A DNA stretch of 64,000 bases from Flaveria trinervia. Taxonomy: Eukaryota; Streptophyta; Magnoliopsida; Asterales; Asteraceae. Location: assembly GCA_025506515.1 (NCBI GenBank), contig CM046442.1, forward strand, positions 66,094,938 to 66,158,937. Reading direction: 5' to 3'. A program made the translations under genes and the position numbers. Shown piece after piece: positions 46,511 to 56,107 of this stretch. A model generated the notes under the pieces. That model was not told where the DNA came from and did not search any database. It saw nothing but the letters and a program-made list of their open reading frames with translations. Within the stretch, counting starts at the first letter, position 1. The number at the start of each line of letters is the position of its first letter.

Positions 46511-47520
46511 CTAAGGAAAATCCTTGGCAATGTGAGTAGTGCTATCACACATAACACAATTCATCTTCTTCTTCACAAGAGCCTTTTCTTGAGAATAAGA
46601 CTGTTTTTTGTCACATCCCTTCTCCACCTTCATCTTTACAGATGCTAAGACAGTCCTCTTGGGTTGTGGACTATGCTTGGAGTTTGATGGTCCAGGCTGT
46701 GCAGCAGTGGTACATAGCAAATCAGTCGTCTTCTTGCTACTCAGATGAGTTGAACAAGAACCAGAACTCTTAGCAGAAGAGTTTTGGTTGATGTCTTCAG
46801 TCCCTACCACTTTAAACCCTGCAGAAATAAAGACTTGTTTCTGCTTAGAGTCAAAAGCAGCCTTGATCTCTTGAGCTTCCTTGCCTTTCTTTTGCTCTTT
46901 CTGATCAAGTTGTTTCTCATGGACTTGGTCATCACAGTCTTCACTTTCTCCTCAGAAGGATAGTGGCCCTTCTTGGAATCCTCCTCTTCACTCTTTGTAG
47001 AGGAATTCTTCACTATCTCTTCTTCATCCTCCTCACTCATAGGATCTATGAGAGGAAGCTCATGTTCACAAGTTCCACACCTAGGAGATCTTACTGACAA
47101 GATTATGTGTGGAGGAGCTATCTCATTGGATCCTAGTCCCTGTCTATTTTGATAGCACACTTTGTTGTGCAGGGATGAGGATATCATGTTCTTGAAGGTC
47201 TCTTCTTCAAGAACACTCTTTTCTGCCCTAGCTTTGCTAATCACAAGCTCAGCCTGGCACTCAGTTAACTTGGTTATGAGATCTTTAATTTGAGTCCTAG
47301 AATCTTTGTGTTCATGTTTTAGAACTGAAATTGTTTTCTCTAAGTCCTCTATTTTCAGCTTGTAATCATTTTCAGAGTTTCTAAAATCAGATTTTAAAAT
47401 GTTTAAGGACTCAATATTAGATCTTAGTTCCAAGTTATAGGACTTGTACCTGTTAACTTTAGCAATGCATTCAGGAGTACAGAGATGTTCCAATACCTTG
47501 GCTTCATCATGATCTGCCAT
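46511..47520 (-). pseudogene. gag: C: gag, coiled coil and second knuckle
   Basis: Open from MADHDEAKVLEHL (47520) through a coiled coil (SNIESLNILKSDF and following, about 47260-47440), an acidic stretch (EEDEEEIVKNSS, about 47010) and a Lys-rich tail to 46804. After a frameshift it runs to 46511 with knuckle 2 (CVMCDSTTHIAKD, about 46515-46555), where the pol deletion joins. It continues the gag ORF 47520-48791, from which one frameshift separates it. Confidence 0.82.
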
Positions 47521-48791
47521 CAGTGCTTGGTTTGGAGAAGCATCTTCACCTGAAAGCTCCAGTCAAAGCCTCCTTCTTCAATAACAACAGCAGCTTGCTG
47601 CTTTGACTTCTCATTATGGAGAACTTTGTCAGTGTAGTTTGGTCTGGATTGTGTTTGGCCACCATTGGTTCTAGGTGCCTTACACTCTCTAGAAAAGTGG
47701 CCCATCAAGTTACAGTTGTAACACTTGACTTTGCCTTTGTCCAGTCCAAACTTTCCACTGGTTGCATTGCTCGGGAACTTCCTTCCAGTCCTCTTGTAGA
47801 ATTTCTTGGCTCTATGAGTGAGAAGAGCCATCTGCTGGACTATTTCCATGTACTCCAGATCATCTGGATGGATACAGTCCAGGTCTTCAAGAATGAAAAG
47901 AGCGTTGCCACAGCTTTCATCAGAAGACACAAATGCTTGAGAAGAGCTTGTCTCTTGGAATGGGCTTCCTTGAGTGTAGTTCTCCCTTGGTGTCTCTAGG
48001 AAGGTGATGAAAGGACCCTTGGGTGAGTTTTCAGGGTAGTATATAAGATGATGTTTGGGTTCTATGCTACCCCTTTCAACCACATATAGGGCTGAACCCA
48101 TTTGATTGTTAGAGTTGCTAGATGAACCCTGCATCTTCATCTCCATCTGGTAGCCACTGAGAATCCCATATAACTCTGTCAGAGTGAGAGTTTTGAGATT
48201 TTCATTTCTCTTGATCACCACACAGTAGTGTGTCCATTGCCTAGGAAGTGAGGACATGAACTTCCTTACAATGTCTCTATTTTCAAGAGAAACTCCTCCA
48301 TCCACTAGGGTATCCACAATCTCAACATACCTGAAGTATTGCTGAGTCATGGTCTCACCTGTTTTGAAGGTGAAGTTTTCAAACTGCTGCTTTAGGAGAT
48401 CCTTCTTCTTCTCCTTGGCTTCAAAAGAAGCCTCATACATTAGTTTCAGTGCATCCCATAGCTGCTTAGCTGTTTTGCACTTCTTGAAACCTCTGTACAT
48501 AGAGTTTGGAAGAGCAGTTTGAAGAGCTATCATGGCTTTCCTGTCTATCTCTACTCTCTTCCTATCTTCATCATAGTAGTTAGCCACATCCTTGGGGATC
48601 ATACCAGCACCAGTAGCAGAGGGTGTGCTAGGTATGAAAGGTCCATTCTCAATAGACTCCCACATTCTTGAATCAAGAGACCTGATGAAACCTTCCATTC
48701 TTAAACACCAGGTGTCAAACTCATCAAGAGTGATCACTGGGGACTTGTTCATGTTTCCAGTTTCCATATCAGTTTTGGAAATGGCTGCCAT
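47520..48791 (-). CDS. gag: C: gag, intact N-terminal ORF of 423 codons
   Basis: This is the best-preserved gene of the window. The ATG at 48791 follows the primer site by 70 bp. A UBN2-type capsid region spans about residues 20-215 (DEFDTWCLRMEGF, LWDALKLMYE, KFMSSLPRQWTHY). Zinc knuckle 1 (CYNCNLMGHFSREC) is at residues 357-370, preceded by the lineage motif FYKRTGRKFP (331-340). It stops at 47520 after a frameshift within FQVKMLL; the native frame goes on in the 46511-47520 segment. It could give a capsid-plus-knuckle protein if transcribed. Confidence 0.85.
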   Translation of the reverse strand: MAAISKTDMETGNMNKSPVITLDEFDTWCLRMEGFIRSLDSRMWESIENGPFIPSTPSATGAGMIPKDVANYYDEDRKRVEIDRKAMIALQTALPNSMYRGFKKCKTAKQLWDALKLMYEASFEAKEKKKDLLKQQFENFTFKTGETMTQQYFRYVEIVDTLVDGGVSLENRDIVRKFMSSLPRQWTHYCVVIKRNENLKTLTLTELYGILSGYQMEMKMQGSSSNSNNQMGSALYVVERGSIEPKHHLIYYPENSPKGPFITFLETPRENYTQGSPFQETSSSQAFVSSDESCGNALFILEDLDCIHPDDLEYMEIVQQMALLTHRAKKFYKRTGRKFPSNATSGKFGLDKGKVKCYNCNLMGHFSRECKAPRTNGGQTQSRPNYTDKVLHNEKSKQQAAVVIEEGGFDWSFQVKMLLQTKH

Positions 48792-48860
48792 TTGAAAAGT
48801 TTAGTATTTGTGTGTGCGAGGGATCTTAAGATGGTGAGATCTTATATCAAGAGCCTGGAT

Positions 48861-48872
48861 GCTCTGATACCA
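48861..48872 (-). other. C: primer-binding site
   Basis: The minus strand reads TGGTATCAGAGC two bases inside the 5' LTR; initiator Met tRNA type. Confidence 0.95.
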
Positions 48873-48874
48873 AA

Positions 48875-49671
48875 TGCAGGATCGTTGAAGGGTGTGAGTT
48901 ACAACACAACCACACAAAGAGGAGATCAACCAAACTTTAATCAATAGTAAACTGGATTAACCAATATAAGACACTAAGAAGACAAGTAATGTAGGAGACA
49001 GAACATAAAGAACACAAGTGTATGGTTTTCAAGAATGTAGTATATTGCTTTCTCTATGTTCTATTACAAGTGTTACAAAGCATATTAGAAAGATACAAGA
49101 ACATGAGATACTTATACAACATCCTACAGCCGGCTATACTTTGAAAGCCAGCCGGATACAATTGACTAGACACAAACAAAATCAATTGTAGAGTCAAAAG
49201 GCAGATTGCCTTTTGACTAGTGACTATGACATGCCATAGCTCACATCCTTATCTATTACAAAAAGGATAAAGTACATAAAGTAGAAAGTTACAGACTCAA
49301 GACCTCAATGTACAGTTACCAAAAGCATGGACCTTTTCACCAAACCATGTTAGTTGGTGACTTGCAGAGTTGTAGCGGAAAGGTGTCCAGCTTTATGGAA
49401 CAGTGCATCAGATAAAACATGTTACTAAAAGTCTTTGGAAGAAATCTGTCTTCATGAACTTGAAGCTTCGGAAGACTTTTTCTCTGAGGCTTCGAAAGAC
49501 TTCATCTTTGGCTTCGGAAGATGTTGGTCTTGGCTTCGGAAGATTTAAAACTTAGAGTATTTCTGTTGCACATGTGAATCTTCCGAAGCATTCCACTTCA
49601 ATGCACTTGTGCAGCATGCAGGAAAGACTAAAGATGTTTAGGTTGCATCAGCCTCTTCATTAATCTCTACA
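48875..49671 (-). repeat. C: 5' LTR
   Basis: 797 bp, flanked by the primer site on the internal side and ACATA outside. It holds five CTTCGGAAG / CTTCCGAAG-type words at about 49460-49590. Confidence 0.95.
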
Positions 49672-49676
49672 ACATA
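49672..49676. other. C: target-site duplication, right copy
   Basis: ACATA, identical to 38705-38709. Confidence 0.97.
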
Positions 49677-50100
49677 TGATTAATAAGACCAATTGACTCC
49701 ACTAAATACTCAAACCGTCCTGGTTGGAAGGCTTTGGTAAATAGATCCGCCAACTGTTTTTCCGTTGCAATTTAAATCAATATGATTAACCCTTTTTCAG
49801 AGTTATCTCGGAGAAAATGATATTGAATTTCGATATGTTTTGTTTTTGAATGTTGAACAGGATTAGCTGTAATGAACATAACAGCAGTGTTATCAATGTA
49901 AATAGGTGTTTTAAGAAAATTGAACCCATAATCCAGTAGTTGATTTTACAACCAGAGGATTTGAGAACATCCTACTGACGCAATAATGTACTCATCTTCT
50001 GCAGTTGAAACAGAGACATTTGTTTGTTTCTTACATTGTCACGAGACTAATCGGGGACTAAGAAATTGACAAGATTAAATTTCTTAAAAGATTAAAGTTC
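49672..50100 (-). pseudogene. pol: Element D: RNase H end of pol
   Basis: The minus strand reads, with interruptions, the copia RNase H C-terminus: NQLLDYGFNF-like, NPVQHSKTKHIE, QLADLFTKAF, SIGLINHM. Its last codons run into 38709 on the other side of C. At about 50090-50120 the sequence jumps to protease, so RT, integrase and most of pol are deleted. Confidence 0.78.
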
Positions 50101-52255
50101 AACTGTGAACAAAAGTTGACTTTGTCAAAGCTTATTATCCCATTTTATACTATTCCTTCTCTTGTTATTTTTCCTCCTGCATCACCACCAAAGGCAACGT
50201 GTGTTCCATCCTTTAACTTAAAATCTTGTAACAAGGCAAGATTGCATGTCATATGCCAGCTACACCCACTATCCACATACCATGTATTAAGTGGTCTTGT
50301 TAGGCGTACCTGCACAACACGAAAATTAAGTTGAGATATCCACCCAAGCTGAGGTGGTCTTGGGATTTCCAAATTTATCAACAATGGTAAATTGTTTGTA
50401 ATGAAGATTATTCGAATCATTCTTATAGATCTTGGTATGAATTGTTCTTGCACATTTTGTTTAGATCTCACATAATTGTTCTTTTGAAAAGATCTCAAAC
50501 CTAAAGAAGGTTAATTAGTTAATTTTTGAAATTCATCAGTTTGATTTCTCATATTTTGAGGATTAACATAACCTTTGCTCATGTTTGAATTTGCAAATCC
50601 TCTAGTATGTGATCTCTTTCTAAAATAACAATTTGCAGTATTATGAGTCTTCTCATCACAATAAGTACAGTATTTGTTAAAATAACAATATGTTGTGAAA
50701 TTATTTCTCATGTCACATATATGACAGTACTTGTTGAAATAGCACTCTGCAGTATTATGATTTTTCATATCACATATTTCACAGTACTTTTGTGGAGTTA
50801 TAAACAACTGTTTGTTAACTTTTGACATTGACACTATATTTGATTCATTTTTATATATTGGTGTGAAATAGTAAAACTGTTGTTTTTCATTTTTCACAAT
50901 TTGATTTTGTGCCAAATTATTTTGCATCTGTTTAACATGAACTTCCTTCTTGAATCCTTAGGAACAAATCTTTTGCTACACGGAAGTCTTAGAATCGAAC
51001 TTGATTTTAGATCAGAGTGAGATTTTTTCATAGTATTTACCTTGTTATTTTGAAGAGAATTCATATTTAACAACCGGCTAACACAAATTTTATCGGTTTA
51101 AGTTTTGTTGCCTTATTTGTTGCTTTGATCAACTTTTCTGAACTTTTGTTTTGCTCAGATTTTGTTTTTAGTGATTTCTTTCTTCTTCTTTGATTGACTT
51201 AGAAGAACTTGGTTTACTTCCAGATTGAACATCATCAGAAGAAGATTCCTTTTCAGATTGAACTTGTTTTAGATTAATAGTGTTTGAATCTTCTGATGTT
51301 CCTACCTGTTGTTTATCTTTTTCTTGCTTTGAACTTTCACTTCTTCTAATACAAAATGATTTGATCAGAAGTGTTTTGTTTTGTTTGTTTAGGTTCATAA
51401 GATTTTATCTTAACTAGATGACCATTTTTAATCTTTTCTTGATCATTTTCAACAAAAACTTTTACATTTTCCTTTTCTTCTTCTAAATTCTTGTTTTTGA
51501 CCTGAAAAGCTTTAAGTTTAGCTTTATATTCAGGAGAATGATCATGTGTATTAAAGTTCTCTGGTTAGCGTTTGTAATAGATTCAGGCATAGGTTCATGA
51601 GTGAAACCTAACCCTGCTTTCTGTTTATCTTTTCTCTCACTTACCAGTTTTTCTACATTCATTTTTGAACTTTTTCTTTAGAAAGATCCATTTGAGTAGC
51701 AACATGTGCTATCTTCTCCCATTCAATAATTTTGATAATCTCTTCCAATTGTTTAGAAACAATTTGTAATTCTTTTAGTGTTTTGTTCCATGAAGTTTGA
51801 AGAGAAATAATCTTTTGATATGTGTTTTATGATCAGATTTTAGTTTGTTATGCATTGACTCCTCTTGTTTTAGTTTCTCATAGATTTTAATGAGTAGTTT
51901 CTATAGTATTCAACATGTTCATAGCATGATTTTGTGCAGAGCTTTTCTCTCACTTCAGATGGGATTTTAGGGAATTTTGAAGATAAGGTTTCAGATTTTG
52001 AAGATGAAGTGTCAACCTTAGGTTGATCAGACTGTGCCATTAGAGCTACATCATCTTATCCTCCTTAGGATCAGATTTGTCACTCCAATCATAGTCATCT
52101 TCTTCATTCTCACCTTCCACCTTTGGATCATTATTTTCTGACCAATCTTCTCCCTAGATTTCTACAACAAGAGATAAACTTGATGTTAATCATTAGTAAA
52201 TTGTTCAGCATATGCACTCCAATCATAACCATCAAGAGATAAACTTGATGTTAAA
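50101..52255 (-). pseudogene. gag: Element D: gag and protease remnant
   Basis: The minus strand, read from the right: gag words YDWSAYAEQF and YDWSDKSDPK (52080-52230), MAQSDQ (about 52035), a Lys/Glu coiled-coil region (51500-51950), a Ser/Lys-rich stretch (51168-51398), zinc knuckles (50628-50783), then protease TWYVDSGCSWHMT (about 50265) and the start of the pre-integrase region. Frame breaks are frequent. The right end is an abrupt join with the F aORF; no 5' LTR or primer site was found. Confidence 0.7.
50628..50783 (-). other. Element D: three tandem zinc knuckles
   Basis: Residues 49-100 of the open segment 50511-50927 hold CEICDMKNHNTAEC, CHICDMRNNFTTYC and CTYCDEKTHNTANC, each followed by YFNKY or YFRKR. 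The first and third fit CX2CX4HX4C; the middle one has Asn in place of His. The near-identical linkers point to tandem duplication of a 26-codon unit. Confidence 0.85.
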
Positions 52256-53862
52256 TCTCTCGTACTGAGCGTTCTTCTCACTCAGCTGAGTGATTTGCTT
52301 CGCTTGACCCACATTCACCGCCATCAGCTGATTGATCTAAGTAGCCATTAGATCATGAGTAGCAATAACCTTAGCACCATCTAGTTTAGGCTAGCTAGTT
52401 GTTCCTCTAACCTGACCAGGGTAGAGTTGGACCGAGTGTGAATATGGATTGGGTGGAAGGACCAGCTTGGTGAATGGTTGTGGAAGTGGTTGTGGTAGTG
52501 GTGGATATGGTGAAGATGGGATGAGGGATGGGAATGGATTATGGTGGAGTAGGTGTATGAGTGTAGATGGAGTGGTGGCTGTAGTATTGGGTGTGGTAGT
52601 GGTGGTGGCTGTGGTAGTGGTGTAGTGGGTGTGGTAGTGGGGTGGGTTGTGGTGGTGGTTTGTGGCTATGGTGGTAGCTGTGGCAGTGGTGGTAGAAGTA
52701 GAAGATGTGATCAAAGTAACCTTGGCCTCTTACTCTTTTTCCCATGAGGATGGGCCATCCTCTTCTTCCTGGAGCCCTTGGAGAAAGAGCTCCCCCTGAG
52801 CTGAGTGGCTGGTATGGGTGTAAGTAGGATCAGTGACATCTGTAGCAACACCCTTCGACCCAGCCTGGCATCCTTCAACCGCCTCTTTCCCTTTGTTAGT
52901 GGCCACAACTCGGCTACCACTATCCTCACTAGTGGCTCGTCATCAGACTCTTCCTCTTCATCAAGTAGGAAGTCTTGGTGGAAGGCAGCCTTCTCTGTTC
53001 CACCAGGTGCTTCACCACTTTGACCATCATCATGGTCGTCATCATGTCTTCTTCATCGACAGGTAGCTCAATTGGCTCAATATCTGAGTCGCTATCATAA
53101 TGACACCACTTCTTGTGAGAGGGCGCCACATAATCTTCACTGGCCAAATGCCCAAACAATCGCCTGACCGGGGGCTTCACCTACTTCCCCTGGTAGACCT
53201 TCATCCTACCCAATGTAGTGTCATCCATAACCTCCAAAACTACAACATCATCCTTCTCCTTTGGTAGGAAGCTTCTCGTCAATAATCATCTGTAGAAAAC
53301 TTGGGTACATACAAAAGCCTTCCTTGCCCTTGGCCTCTAGGTTCTCTATCATATAGGAGAAGAGCATGTGGGAGAAACTGCACGGGTGGTTCTGGATTTG
53401 ATTAGATATCTCGTCAAATCCTCCTCTCCTTGACGGTATGCACTTGAGAATAACGTGAGCCAAGTATTTAAACTTGGGGCACAAGTTGCTCTTGTTGAGC
53501 ACACCTACGTTGAAGTTCCCAGTGTACTTCATCCTAAGAAAGCATCCCCGAACGGTCAGAGGGTGTAGCTTGGTTGGGTGGGCACCATCCTCACCCAGAT
53601 CCAGGACTCACCTAAGATCGTCTGCAGTAATACTAATCTCTTGTCCAAAAATCAAGCTCGGAATACTATGAGGCTCAATGGACCTATCAACTATAGCACC
53701 TTCCAAGAAGGTCAGCTGTAATGGTCTGTACGGCGTGTAGGGTGTAGATATGGCCTTGAAGATCCTCGATCTCCTCAGAAAGGCTATGATCCCAGAAAAC
53801 TCGAAAGCATTCTGAGTAGTAGCATCTAAGTGAGCACAGATATTGTGCTTCGTGCTCATCAT
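52256..53862 (-). pseudogene. Element F: accessory ORF (aORF), N-terminal part
   Basis: The ATG at 53862 (MMSTKHNICAHLDA) opens an 84-codon segment with FEFSGIIAFL and the IPSLIFGQEISIT region. After one break, 53248-53532 gives CPKFKYLAHVILK, HPCSFSHMLFSYMIE and FCMYPSFLQMI, the F version of the N-terminal domain (compare YMFPRYVQYIL in C). Then come an acidic stretch (53040-53100), Lys/Arg words (GKRRLKDAR, SRKKRMAHPHGKK), a Pro/His/Thr low-complexity run, and a coiled coil (AKQITQLSEKNAQYE, about 52270-52310), where D is joined. Continued at 36230-34555. Confidence 0.7.
52430..52710. repeat. GTGGTG-rich low-complexity repeat in F aORF
   Basis: Irregular repeats of GTGGTAGTGG / GTGGTGGCTG on the + strand. 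On the minus strand they encode Pro/His/Thr-rich sequence in the aORF linker. Confidence 0.85.
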
Positions 53863-55190
53863 TCATCTATCAGTCATGTTGCTACAACACAAGAAACATA
53901 TACCTTAGATTTATGCATAATATAGGATAGTTGGAACTTAAGTTGTTTTGATCATACTGGTTCAGTGGTGCGACTAAACCATACGACTGAGTTTTAGTCG
54001 TAAGATTGAGTTCAGTCATCCGATTAAGCCTGCGGCTGAGTTCAGTCGTGTGATTGAGCCTGCGACTGAACTTAGTCATATACTACACCATGTGGTTGAG
54101 TCAGTCATGCGACCTAAACCCAAACGCATGATTCATTCGTGCGATTGAATTGTGCCCCTGGCTCAATTGTGCGACTGAAGTTCATTAGCATCACCATTCG
54201 CATCCTACACTGTTGAACACCCTAGATTTGAATCTTTGTCAAAAATTATATTAGACTTTGTGTTAGACTCATTAGACTCACAGAGACTTGAAATAACACT
54301 TAATGTCCTTTAAATCAACTTTTATGTCCATTTAAGTGGTCTATTTTAGGGTTTAGTCTTGGTTCTCGGTTTTAGCACAATCGGTCCTTAAAGATGCGAT
54401 TAGTATGTTCATTTGGATCGATTTCAGTCGCCAATACCTGTAGATGAGTAGAACACACATTAGAATCATAATGAGTAGGTTAGAACAGACAAACGAAATT
54501 TAGGTAGAGTATGTGTGTATGGGCGATTTCAGAGGACTTTGATGGGTGGTATGGTTACGACTGACTGATCCCCTTATTTATACTATTTTAAATTTCAGTC
54601 GTGTGACTGGACCCATAATCATGCTTCAGTCATGTGACTGAGCCCATACTCATGCTTCAGTCATGCGACTGGGGTTCAGTCGTGCGACTGGCTCATAATC
54701 CATCATCCATTCGTACGATTGGTTTAGTCTTGTAGTCCAATCGCATGGTTGTCCCATACTCATGGTCCAATTGTGTGACTGGCTCATACTTATGGTTCAA
54801 TCGTGCGATTGGCTCATACTTATGATTCAATCGTACGATTGGCTCAACTTATGAGTTTGACCTTATACACTTTCAAACATTTAAAATTTTAACCTTTGAT
54901 AAAACATTATGACCTTTTAACACCATTTGATCACCTCAGATGTGATCCTTTTAGTTTGGAACCGATTGATCACCTCAGACATGATCCTTTCAGTGAGTGA
55001 TTCATAGAATTCGTCTAGTTGAATAGTCGGACGTCTACACTACAAAAGACTAGAAAATTGAAAACAACTTTGATATTTAAAAGGAAAAACAAGACCTATT
55101 TTTGTTGCTTTGGGTTTGAGCAGAACAGCTTCAAGTTAATTTAATCATTTATGGATAGATTCATTATGGAATCATAAGGTAAATCGTAAT
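53863..55190 (-). promoter_or_regulatory. Element F: region upstream of the aORF with two motif arrays
   Basis: No coding sequence is convincing here. Arrays of GTGCGACTGA / CAGTCGTGCGA-like words lie at about 53945-54185 and 54595-54850. TATAAATA (minus strand) is at 54575-54582, just downstream of the second array. A possible leader intron runs from CAG|GTATTGG (about 54438) to TTTCTTGTGTTGTAG (ending about 53883), which would remove the inner array and bring the TATA box close to the ATG at 53862. From 54850 to 55190 I see only AT-rich sequence. The same words lie upstream of TATAAATA in the F LTR. Confidence 0.55.
55186..55190. other. Probable target-site duplication of B, left copy
   Basis: GTAAT precedes the LTR start TGACAGGATC. 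The other copy is outside the window. Confidence 0.45.
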
Positions 55191-56018
55191 TGACAGGATC
55201 AGCGATCACAAGTTTGATGTATTAGGATACAAAGCAGCGGAATACAGACAAGAATTAGACAATTGTAGCAAGCAATTGATATTTGTAAGCATTAAAAGCG
55301 CATACGGTTATAGGTAGAGAATATATATTTCTGATTTCAGGAATGTTTATGGATGAAGAATATTTCTAATCAAATCATTCGTTTATTGAATCATTCATCT
55401 CATCATCGCGTACAATGAGTTGTCACTCCTATATAGAGTGCAACAATCACTGCTGTTATCACGGAAAGTGACAACTGGCAGATCTAATACAAAATAACTA
55501 ATTCTAACAAACTACTGAAATGTTCACAACTACTGAGAACATATCAGCATGTTAAGTACGAAATATACTACTGAAACATAAAAATATAAAACTACTGATA
55601 TCACAACTACTGAAGAAGTACTCTTCAGCTGTTGTGACAAACTACTGAGGCTTCAGTACTTGATCTTCAGACTTTGACCTTCAGGTGTTTCATCAGCTGA
55701 TGACTTCAGTAGATATCATCAGCTGATGCCTTCGGTCTTTGTCTCAGACCTTGTACATCAGTTGTTGATCTTCAGCACTTGTAAACTCTTCAGCTGTTGT
55801 ACTTCAGTACTTTGGTCTTTCAGCTTCAGCACTTGTTTCTTCAGCTGTTGTACTTCAGCACTTTGTTCTTCAGCTGTTGAGGTCTTCAGCACTTGATCTT
55901 CAGCTGTTGAAGTCTTCAGCACTTGTCAAACTACTGATGAGGCTTTCAGCAGTTGTTGTGATACCATGTGGGACTTAAAGGTTTTCTGATCTTGGCTTAT
56001 TGTTTTTTTGGTCCAACA
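55191..56018 (-). repeat. B: 3' LTR
   Basis: 828 bp. The minus strand runs from TGTTGGACC to GATCCTGTCA. A CTATATAG box is at 55429-55436 and the CTGAAG / CAGCTG / AACTACTGA array at about 55505-55960. The perfect AACGAC hairpin of A0, A1 and A2 is not present, but the weaker inverted repeat CACAACTACTGAAG / CTTCAGCTGTTGTG is (about 55601-55636). Confidence 0.92.
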
Positions 56019-56034
56019 AACTCCCCCTGAACCA
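56019..56034 (-). other. B: polypurine tract
   Basis: The minus strand reads TTCAGGGGGAGTT next to the LTR. Confidence 0.9.
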
Positions 56035-56107
56035 ATGCAGCCAAAACCTCTAACTTATTTATTCTCCCACTTATTGATGGCAAAATGTTGGTCTTTTTCC
56101 TTCTTGA

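Larger units (their letters stand above)
38710..49671 (-). mobile_element. C: full-length 11-kb copia (SIRE-like) retrotransposon
   Basis: A complete minus-strand insertion of 10,962 bp into the end of the pol of D. In minus order: 5' LTR 48875-49671, primer site 48861-48872, gag, pol with a large internal deletion, internal promoter, aORF 43078-39548, polypurine tract, 3' LTR 38710-39506. The LTRs differ by 24 substitutions and two single-base gaps by direct reading, so C is older than A2. Duplication ACATA on both sides. Confidence 0.95.

Noticed and set aside
52553..52747. + strand Gly/Val/Cys-rich frame
   Set aside because: It is the opposite strand of the GTGGTG low-complexity repeat inside the F aORF.
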